From Streptomyces sp. NRRL F-6492 (lineage in GTDB: Bacteria > Actinomycetota > Actinomycetes > Streptomycetales > Streptomycetaceae), in contig NZ_LGEG01000054.1 in NCBI RefSeq assembly GCF_001280125.1, positions 1-8,062 on the forward strand: a DNA stretch of 8,062 nt, written 5' to 3'. Positions 1 to 5,473 of this stretch are shown here, piece by piece. Made by a program: the position numbers and the translations under genes. How positions within the stretch are numbered: position 1 is the stretch's first letter; each line of letters starts with the position of its first letter. The notes below the pieces were generated by a model. The model searched no databases, had not been told where the DNA came from, and saw only the letters and a list, made by a program, of their open reading frames with translations.

Positions 1-1
1 C

Positions 2-301
2 GCCCCCGACCACGACCTCCCCGCCGCCACGGCCATCGTTGGGCAGAACCCGGCCGGTGGATCGCGGGACGGCCGCGTGCTGCCGGAGTCCGGGTCGGCG
101 CGGTGGCCGCGTGTCGCTGTCCGCTCATGGAATCGGGTCCCCCGCTCCAGCGGAGGCGATGACGGCGCAGTTCGGCACCGCCGGACGCTCCGGACCTGGA
201 GCGCTCCCTACCTGCCGGCCGTGTACCTGTGCCCCTACTGGAGCCGGGCACCGGGCCCTGGTGCTCAGCGCCTCCAAGTTGCCGACACCTCCGCCCCTTG
301 A
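2..301 (+). CDS. Possible 3' end of an upstream gene (partial)
   Basis: This frame is open from the left window edge to a TGA at 299-301. The first dozen or so codons (through about position 40) nearly all end in G or C and read PDHDLPAATAIVGQNPAGG, which looks like genuine high-GC coding sequence. Further in, third-position bias fades and the protein becomes Arg/Ser/Pro-rich with no recognisable motif apart from a lone CPYW. The gene may really end earlier, or the tail may be non-coding. No function can be proposed. The stop lies 53 bases before the hydrolase start and overlaps the candidate promoter of that gene. Confidence 0.22.
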   Translation, partial: APDHDLPAATAIVGQNPAGGSRDGRVLPESGSARWPRVAVRSWNRVPRSSGGDDGAVRHRRTLRTWSAPYLPAVYLCPYWSRAPGPGAQRLQVADTSAP

Positions 302-328
302 CATGGTTTTTCATGAGTGCCAGATCAT
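298..328 (+). promoter_or_regulatory. Candidate housekeeping-type promoter for the hydrolase gene
   Basis: A consensus-like -35 box, TTGACA (298-303), is followed 19 bases later by GATCAT (323-328), a weak match to a TANNNT -10 box. The spacer is slightly longer than usual. Transcription would begin near 335, only about 20 bases before the ATG at 355, leaving room for the RBS. The call is tentative because the -10 box is poor. Confidence 0.3.
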
Positions 329-354
329 TGACTCGGGGTACGGGAGCCGGTCCG

Positions 355-2058
355 ATGAGCAGCGGTCACGAGGACGAAGCCCGGTATGACAAGCCGTGGA
401 GCAGGCCGGGGCGGGTCAGGTACGCCTTCACGCGGCTTTCGGGGATGCTGCGGCCGGACATCTCGGTGTACCGCCCGGAACCCGGGAAGGTGCACGTCGA
501 GAACGACCGCCCGGTCGTCACCCGGGACGGCACCGTTCTGCGCGTCAACGTCTACCGTCCGCCGAACGACACTCCCGTACCGGTGATCCTCTTCGCCCAC
601 CCGTACGGGAAGGACGACCTGCCCGAGTTCACCGCCTCGGGCCGCCCCAAGCTGTCGTTCCGCTACCGGATCATGCGCCAGACCGGGCCCCTGGTCTTCT
701 CCTCGCTCACGACCTGGGAGGGGCCCGACCCGGTGTGGTGGGTGGGGCAGGGCTACGCGGTGGTGAACTGCGACCTGCGGGGAGCGGGCACGTCGGACGG
801 CGTCGGAGCGCTGCTGTCGGCCCAGGAGGGCGAGGACGTCCACGACCTGATCGAGTGGGCCGGTGCCCAGCCGTGGAGCAGCGGGGCCGTCGGCATGCTC
901 GGGGTGTCCTACCTGGCGCTCACGCAGTGGCGGGCGGCGTCCACCCGGCCGCCCTCGCTGAAGGCGATCGCTCCGTGGGAAGGGTTCACCAACGCCTACC
1001 GGGGACTGGCACGCCCCGGCGGCGTGGAGGAGAACGGCTTTCTCAGGCTCTGGGACCTCGGCCTGAAGAAGGTCCGGCAGGCCTACTCGTTCCGGCGGGA
1101 GAGCGCCCGCCGGCCGGTAATCGACGACTGGTACCGGTCCCTGGACCCCGACCTGTCCGCGATCGAGGTGCCCGCGCTGGTCTGCGGCAGCTTCTCCGAC
1201 AACAACCTCCACAGCCGCGGTTCGTTCGCCGGATTCGAGCAGATCGGCTCTGCGGAGCGGCACCTGTACACCCACCGCGGCGGCAAGTGGGCCGTCTTCT
1301 ACGACCAGGAGGCCCGCGCGGCCCAACTGCGCTTCTTCGAGCGCCACCTCAAAGGGCGGGACGCGCCACTACTGCCCCGGGTCCGGCTGGAGGTCCGCGA
1401 CCGCGCCGACCACGTCGTGGAGGTACGGGACGAGGAGACCTGGCCGCTGGAACGCACCCGGTGGACCCCCGCGTACCTCACGGCCCGAGGTCTTGCCGCC
1501 GACCCGCCGACCGCCCCGGGGTCGCTCTCCTTCGACGTCCGCCGGGCAGGCGCCCGGTTCGGCTGGACGGTCACAGAAGACACCGAGCTCACCGGACCCA
1601 TGGCACTGCGGCTGTACGTCGAGCTGCACGACGCCGACGACATGGACCTCGTCGTGGGCGTCGAGAAATGGAGCGCAGGCCGCTTCGTCCCCTTCGAAGG
1701 CTCCTACGGATACGGCCGCGACCGCGTCGCCACCGGATGGCAGAACCTCGCCCTGCGGGCACTCGACACCAACCGATCGCGCCCCTTCGAACCCGTGCCG
1801 GCCTGTCTGGTGCGCGAACCCGTACCGGCGGGAGAAGCCGTCCCCGTCGACATCGCGCTCGGCGCCTCCTCGACCCTCTTCCGTTCCGGGGAGCAGCTCC
1901 GGCTGGTGGTCGCCGGCCGATGGCTGTCCCCGCGCAACCCGCTGACCGGCCAGTTCCCCGCCTCCTACCGGACCCGCACCCGGGGACGCTGCACCCTGCA
2001 CTGGGGACCGGACCGGCCCGCCCACCTCCTGCTGCCCGTCATCCCCGCGACGGCATAA
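355..2058 (+). CDS. CocE/NonD-type serine hydrolase (X-Pro dipeptidyl-peptidase S15-like)
   Basis: A 567-residue alpha/beta hydrolase of the CocE/NonD type, a family that includes cocaine esterase, glutaryl acylase-like enzymes and X-Pro dipeptidyl peptidases. The N-terminal catalytic domain spans about residues 45-335. It shows the strand and oxyanion region VILFAHPYG (77-85), DLRGAGTSDG (140-149), the nucleophile elbow GVSY with Ser185, the probable acid Asp282 in SFSD, and the probable catalytic His307 in YTHRGGKW. Residues about 340-560 fit the beta-rich C-terminal domain of the family (PALRL-type strand near 414-424, ending LVVAGRWLSPRNP). Length is normal for the family. The ATG at 355 is preferred because GGGAG (342-346) sits 8 bases upstream; the ATG at 313 and GTG at 229 lack an SD sequence. 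No signal peptide is seen, so it is probably cytoplasmic. The substrate cannot be predicted. It appears monocistronic and faces the convergent membrane-protein gene. Confidence 0.93.
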   Translation: MSSGHEDEARYDKPWSRPGRVRYAFTRLSGMLRPDISVYRPEPGKVHVENDRPVVTRDGTVLRVNVYRPPNDTPVPVILFAHPYGKDDLPEFTASGRPKLSFRYRIMRQTGPLVFSSLTTWEGPDPVWWVGQGYAVVNCDLRGAGTSDGVGALLSAQEGEDVHDLIEWAGAQPWSSGAVGMLGVSYLALTQWRAASTRPPSLKAIAPWEGFTNAYRGLARPGGVEENGFLRLWDLGLKKVRQAYSFRRESARRPVIDDWYRSLDPDLSAIEVPALVCGSFSDNNLHSRGSFAGFEQIGSAERHLYTHRGGKWAVFYDQEARAAQLRFFERHLKGRDAPLLPRVRLEVRDRADHVVEVRDEETWPLERTRWTPAYLTARGLAADPPTAPGSLSFDVRRAGARFGWTVTEDTELTGPMALRLYVELHDADDMDLVVGVEKWSAGRFVPFEGSYGYGRDRVATGWQNLALRALDTNRSRPFEPVPACLVREPVPAGEAVPVDIALGASSTLFRSGEQLRLVVAGRWLSPRNPLTGQFPASYRTRTRGRCTLHWGPDRPAHLLLPVIPATA

Positions 2059-2176
2059 GGCTGCCCGGACTTCCTCAAGGACGGCTCCGCACTGCGAGCG
2101 CGCTGCCCCGGCCCGTAGCCGCGCAGCATCCCTTCCAAGCGCCCGCGATGTCGTTCGGCGAACACGTCCATCCGAT

Positions 2177-2190
2177 GGGCGCACGCGCCC
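2177..2190. terminator. Short GC-rich hairpin between convergent genes
   Basis: GGGCG (2177-2181) pairs with CGCCC (2186-2190) around a CACG tetraloop. It lies about 20 bases past the stop codon of the minus-strand membrane gene and about 120 bases past the hydrolase stop, where a bidirectional terminator would be expected. The stem is only 5 bp and there is no T tract, so this is a weak candidate. Confidence 0.25.
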
Positions 2191-2210
2191 GCGTACGGCA
2201 CCAGGCCCGG

Positions 2211-2657
2211 TCAGTTCTGCGGCGAGTTGGCTGAGGGGCCGCTGGAGCGATCTGCTCCTCTCCACCCTCCGTACTGCTCCATCTGCCTCTGTGCCTCTGC
2301 ATCCCCGCTCTCGGCTCGCGCGCTGAGGCGAAGCAGGATACGGGCGGCAGTGACCATGCCGATGCCTACATAAGTCATCAGCACCGCCCCGGCGATCCCA
2401 ACCGTGTAGGGCGGTACGACGGCATCAGGTCCATCGAGTAGCCGTTCGGCCACAGCCTGGCAGGCCATGGCCGGCAGGACGATCAGCATGCCCCAGATCA
2501 TGCGGGGACCGGTCCAAAGGGCGATGTGACGGTGGGCAAGACGCCGAGGCCAGGAGGTTCGCCCCCGCAGATCGCGACGCAGGACGAAGGCGGGCCAGAT
2601 GAACGTCAGGGAGTAGATCAGCTTCACTAGCTTGCCGGGACGTCCCGACAAGAGCAC
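2211..2657 (-). CDS. Small hypothetical membrane protein, 5' end uncertain
   Basis: Not a family I recognise. From the GTG at 2657 it encodes 148 residues with about three hydrophobic segments: LIYSLTFIWPAFVL (13-26), MIWGMLIVLPAMACQAVA (53-70) and VGIAGAVLMTYVGIGMVTAA (86-105). A basic, Trp-containing loop lies between the first two, and the tail is hydrophilic (about 110-148). It is probably a cytoplasmic-membrane protein. The GTG has an SD-like GAGGAAGAG about 6 bases upstream. However, the same frame continues upstream as a convincing coding stretch (ELARDYEEEW, all codons ending in G or C except one) with no start codon, so the SD-like bases may really encode Glu codons and the true N-terminus may have been lost (see findings). 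It is convergent with the hydrolase and has no obvious operon partner. Confidence 0.6.
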   Translation of the reverse strand: MLLSGRPGKLVKLIYSLTFIWPAFVLRRDLRGRTSWPRRLAHRHIALWTGPRMIWGMLIVLPAMACQAVAERLLDGPDAVVPPYTVGIAGAVLMTYVGIGMVTAARILLRLSARAESGDAEAQRQMEQYGGWRGADRSSGPSANSPQN

Positions 2658-2710
2658 CGTCCACTCTTCCTCGTAGTCCCGCGCCAGCTCGGCGTCGGAG
2701 ACACGGGCAC

Positions 2711-2967
2711 GCCCGCGCCCCGGCCGCCGACGTCGCCCGCCACGCCGCCGCCCTGCCCAAGCACGACGGCCGCGGCGCCCTCGCCGACGTCATCCTGCGC
2801 GAGGGCCAACCGGCGCCTGTCCGTACCGACCAACGGCACCGCCCGGTGCGTCCAGAACCGCGCCCGCCTCGTCCGAGCCCTCTAACACCCGCCTGGACCG
2901 CCTCACCGAACCCCTCACGCACACCGCGCAGCCCGAAATCGGGGCAGGCACCACCTGCTCCCACTGA
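2711..2967 (+). pseudogene. Decayed coding fragment spread over three frames
   Basis: Three consecutive plus-strand segments each look coding by third-position GC but lie in different frames. About 2711-2850 reads ADVARHAAALPKHDGRGA and then LADVILREGQPAP; 2853-2882 reads QNRARLVRAL before TAA; 2884-2964 reads NTRLDRLTEPLTHTAQPEIG and ends at TGA 2965-2967. Between about 2711 and 2806 every codon ends in G or C. The simplest reading is the 3' part of a former gene with at least two small indels and no surviving start. I do not recognise the parent protein. It abuts the 5' end of the minus-strand membrane gene, so a rearrangement junction may lie near 2700. Confidence 0.4.
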
Positions 2968-3152
2968 GGTTCGCCGGACCGCCGTGCACCACCCCATAAC
3001 CCTGGGGCACGGCTGCCACCCGCGCATCACCGACCACGGAGATCGCCGCGGGGGGCCGGAGGCGGGTGGAGTGCTGTGGCCGCGATCGAGCGGGACGACC
3101 AAGTGAGTGGTCGCTGCCTTGGTTGGGCGCTGGACGGGAGACTGAAAAGCCC
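2968..3152. other. Intergenic stretch, no gene seen
   Basis: No frame on either strand keeps both coding-like codon use and a credible start. The only structure noted is an inverted repeat CGACCAAG (3096-3103) / CTTGGTTG (3118-3125), 8 bp with one G-T pair and a 14-base loop. It could be a weak terminator or a chance match. Confidence 0.35.
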
Positions 3153-3398
3153 TCAAGACCGCTCTTCGTAGAGACCAGCCACGCCAGGCGCCACAGGAGG
3201 TAGAACCTGCACAGTGGCCCCGGTGAGGAAGAAGACATACACCGTATCCGCCTCGCTCTGGTAGGAGCGCCGCGAGGTACGGCAAATCCGCGTGAGGCCG
3301 GCAGCGCCGGGCTGCGCCGGAGTCTTGACGCTGATGCGCCTGCGTCGCCACGGTAATCTCGCGCAGGTTGTGGCCGGTCTTGGCGCGACCGTCGGCAT
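3153..3398 (-). CDS. Possible small hypothetical protein or gene remnant
   Basis: This minus-strand frame ends at 3153 and its last 45 or so residues look protein-like: YQSEADTVYVFFLTGATVQV, followed by LPPVAPGVAGLYEERS. The N-terminal half is Arg-rich and lies antisense to the transposase remnant at 3295-3440, so the ATG at 3398 is only a nominal start and the true gene may be truncated. Codon use is less GC-biased than in the main genes, consistent with imported or decaying DNA. Family and function are unknown. Confidence 0.22.
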   Translation of the reverse strand: MPTVAPRPATTCARLPWRRRRISVKTPAQPGAAGLTRICRTSRRSYQSEADTVYVFFLTGATVQVLPPVAPGVAGLYEERS

Positions 3399-3440
3399 TA
3401 CCACACCTACATCACCACCGCGACCGCTGCGACCCCGTCC
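3295..3440 (+). mobile_element. IS5-type transposase fragment (N-terminal helix-turn-helix), frameshifted
   Basis: The plus strand reads VLTLMRLRRHGNLAQVVAGL, then GATVGI. A one-base deletion near 3400 shifts the frame, after which it continues HTYITTATAATP. This follows the pattern of the N-terminal DNA-binding domain of IS5-group (DDE_Tnp_4-like) transposases common in Streptomyces, roughly LLxLxxLRxGxxxAxLAAGFGxxxxTAxxYIxxA, recalled from the family rather than searched. Neither the N-terminal beginning nor the DDE catalytic part is present nearby, so this is an inactive remnant. Confidence 0.42.
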
Positions 3441-3658
3441 GTCCGAACAGCGACCGGACACGTACAGGACGTGGCGATCCGGACTGTACGCGGTCGGAGT
3501 CCTCGGGTTTCGCGGAAGGTTTGCCTGGCCAGACGAGGACGGGGAACGTACGGTGAACGGCGCCCGGCCGCCGTCGGTCCGGGCCGTCGCCGGACATGCC
3601 GGTTGTCGTACCGAGAAGCCAGCTCCTTGCTGAACGAACGCCTAGCCGAGGTCCGCAC
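3441..3658. other. Upstream region of the sigma-factor gene
   Basis: No gene is seen here. ECF-like -35 words occur (GGAAGG at 3514-3519, GGAAC at 3543-3547), but neither has a CGT(C/T) -10 word 16-17 bases downstream; the nearest CGTC (3572-3575) is 24 bases from GGAAC. Autoregulation of the sigma gene therefore cannot be supported from sequence alone. GAGG at 3648-3651, 7 bases before the ATG at 3659, is the likely RBS. Confidence 0.4.
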
Positions 3659-5365
3659 ATGTCCGGCGCAGAACCGCGACACGCCCGTCGTACCGACCCG
3701 GAGGTCTCCGCCGACCGCCGCTCCGACGCCGAACTCGGCGCCCTGGTGAGGTGGTCGGGCGACGAGGACGCGCTCGGCGAGCTGTACCGGCGCCACCAGT
3801 CGGCGGTCCTCTCCTACGCCCGTACCTTCGCCCGCGATCCGCACACCGCCGAAGACCTGGCCTCGGAGGCGTTCACCCGTACTCTGCGCGCCGTACGCTC
3901 CGGCGCGGGGCCGGACGCGGCCTGGCGGCCGTACCTGCTGACCGTGGTCCGGCACACCGCCGTGCAATGGGCCGCCACCGCCCGGCGCACCGAGCTCAGC
4001 GGGGACTTCGAGCAGTGGCTGGAGGAGCGGTCCGCCGCCTATCCGGCGCCGGGAGGCCTTGAGTACGCCGACACCGAGGAGCGGGTCCTCGCGCGGGAGG
4101 ACCTCGGTCTGGTCGTACGCGGTTTCCGCTCCCTGCCCGAACGCTGGCAGGCGGCGCTGTGGCACAGCGTCGTGGAAGGCGAGACCGCCGAACGGATCGG
4201 CGTCCTGCTCGGTGTGAGCCCCAGCGGGGTCACCTCGCTCACCGCCCGGGCCCGTGAAGGACTGCGCGAGGCGTATCTCGGCGCACATGCCGAGAGCGGC
4301 AGCGGGAGTGAGGAGTGCCGTCGCCATGGGCCGCTGCTCGCCGCCACCGTGCGCCGCCCCGGATCCCGGAGCACCCGGCAGCTGCGCCGGCACCTGGACG
4401 GCTGCGAGCGCTGCCGGCACGCGCTGGTCGAACTCACCGATCTGGACCGGCGTCTGGGCGCCGTCCTGCCCGCCGGGCTGCTGCTTTGGGGCACGCATGC
4501 CTATCTGTCTGCCCGGCTTGGGGCGTCGGTGGGTGCGACCGGAGCGGCAGGTCCGGCGGTCGGCTCGTCGGGCGGGGGAGCGGCGTCCACCGCGTCCACG
4601 GCCGGCGGCAAGCTCGCCCTGCTTGGCACCGCCGCGGCCACCGTCTCCGCCCTGGTGGTGGGCGGGCTACTGCTGACGGACGGCGGGGAGCAGGGCGGGA
4701 AGGCTCCGGTGGCGGTCCCCGCGCCCGGCGGCGTCACGACCCCTTCCGCGGCACCGGCCACGCCGTCCACACCGTCGGCGCCGACGAGCCCCAGCGCCCG
4801 CCCGACGGCCTCCCCTTCCCCCTCCCGGACGGCTTCGCCGTCTCCGTCGGAGTGGTTGCCGCGGGCGGAGGACCGTACCCGGCTCCGGCTCGCCGCCACC
4901 GGCCGGTGCATGGAGATCCCGGGAGGCAGCGGGGCCGCCGGGCTCCAGGCCAGGGAGGCGCCCTGTGACGGCGGTCGCCACCAGGTGTGGGACCTGCTGC
5001 GCCCGGGTGACAACGGGCGGGTGCAGATACGCAACGCCGCCACCGGCCGGTGTCTGGCCAACCAGGGCACCGAGACCGACGACGCGCCGGTCGTGCAGAC
5101 CGGCTGCGACCCCGCCGATCCGCGTCAGCTCTGGCTCCTGTACGCGCCGGAGGGATCGGGAGAGGCGCGGTTCATCCAGTGGGGCGACCGGATGTACCTG
5201 GGGCTGAACGACTGGGCGAACGCCGCCGACGGCAAGGCGCACACCACCGACATCGGCACCAACCACCACTACTACGGCTCCTCCTCGTTCGGCTTCCGCT
5301 ACGACGGGGCCCTGTTCGACGGGGCTCTGTTCGGCGGGCGCCCGTCCGGGGACGCCGACGGTTGA
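3659..5365 (+). CDS. ECF sigma factor fused to zinc finger, TM helix and ricin-type lectin domain
   Basis: A 568-residue fusion. Residues about 42-108 are sigma region 2 (ELYRRHQSAV; AEDLASEAFTRTLRAV), and 150-207 are sigma region 4 with its helix-turn-helix (LPERWQAALW; TAERIGVLLGVSPSGVTSL). Then comes an anti-sigma-like zinc finger, His245-x3-Cys249-x2-Cys252, with Cys220 as a possible fourth ligand. A hydrophobic stretch lies at about 268-287, a clear TM helix at 318-340, a Pro/Ser/Thr/Ala-rich stalk at about 350-398, and a beta-trefoil-like ricin domain at about 405-548 with QxW-like motifs HQVW and RQLW and paired TGRC motifs. The tail carries a duplicated DGALF. Known: actinobacteria have ECF groups with built-in anti-sigma-like C-terminal extensions. 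Inferred: the sigma part is cytoplasmic and membrane-tethered while the lectin faces outward and senses glycans. The start at 3659 has an RBS; the in-frame ATG at 3596 does not. The neighbouring protease gene is a plausible target. Confidence 0.93.
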   Translation: MSGAEPRHARRTDPEVSADRRSDAELGALVRWSGDEDALGELYRRHQSAVLSYARTFARDPHTAEDLASEAFTRTLRAVRSGAGPDAAWRPYLLTVVRHTAVQWAATARRTELSGDFEQWLEERSAAYPAPGGLEYADTEERVLAREDLGLVVRGFRSLPERWQAALWHSVVEGETAERIGVLLGVSPSGVTSLTARAREGLREAYLGAHAESGSGSEECRRHGPLLAATVRRPGSRSTRQLRRHLDGCERCRHALVELTDLDRRLGAVLPAGLLLWGTHAYLSARLGASVGATGAAGPAVGSSGGGAASTASTAGGKLALLGTAAATVSALVVGGLLLTDGGEQGGKAPVAVPAPGGVTTPSAAPATPSTPSAPTSPSARPTASPSPSRTASPSPSEWLPRAEDRTRLRLAATGRCMEIPGGSGAAGLQAREAPCDGGRHQVWDLLRPGDNGRVQIRNAATGRCLANQGTETDDAPVVQTGCDPADPRQLWLLYAPEGSGEARFIQWGDRMYLGLNDWANAADGKAHTTDIGTNHHYYGSSSFGFRYDGALFDGALFGGRPSGDADG

Positions 5366-5404
5366 TCATCCCTGGAAAAGATCTTGGGTAAAAGGCTGGC
5401 AAAG

Positions 5405-5456
5405 TGGCGGGACGAGGGGCCGCGCCCGGACTCCCCAACTGTGCAACGTCCCGCCA
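5405..5456 (+). promoter_or_regulatory. Perfect 10-bp inverted repeat in the protease leader
   Basis: TGGCGGGACG (5405-5414) and CGTCCCGCCA (5447-5456) are exact inverted copies separated by 32 bases. The right arm ends 8 bases before the AAGGA RBS and 17 bases before the ATG of the metalloprotease gene. It could be an operator for a dimeric regulator or a leader-RNA stem controlling translation. CGTC in the right arm resembles an ECF -10 element and GGAC (5428-5431) a degenerate -35, but their spacing is short (about 14-15 bases), so that reading is weak. Confidence 0.45.
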
Positions 5457-5473
5457 ATCCCTTAAGGATCCTC

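Noticed and set aside
325..1347. Long minus-strand frame antisense to the hydrolase
   Set aside because: Antisense shadow; the plus-strand frame has the catalytic motifs and RBS.
396..2234. Very long plus-strand reading frame overlapping the hydrolase
   Set aside because: It is the out-of-frame shadow of a GC-rich gene: Arg/Pro/Gly-rich, no motifs, and no third-position bias of its own.
2425..3351. 308-codon minus-strand frame across the scar region
   Set aside because: Arg/Gly/Pro/Ala-rich, no motif, overlaps the membrane gene in another frame; codon bias switches between other frames instead.
3543..3575. GGAAC ... CGTC as an autoregulated ECF promoter of the sigma gene
   Set aside because: The spacer is 24 bases, well beyond the 16-17 expected for ECF promoters.
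3407..4498. Long minus-strand frame antisense to the sigma gene
   Set aside because: Shadow of the sigma-factor coding sequence; no recognisable domain and no RBS.
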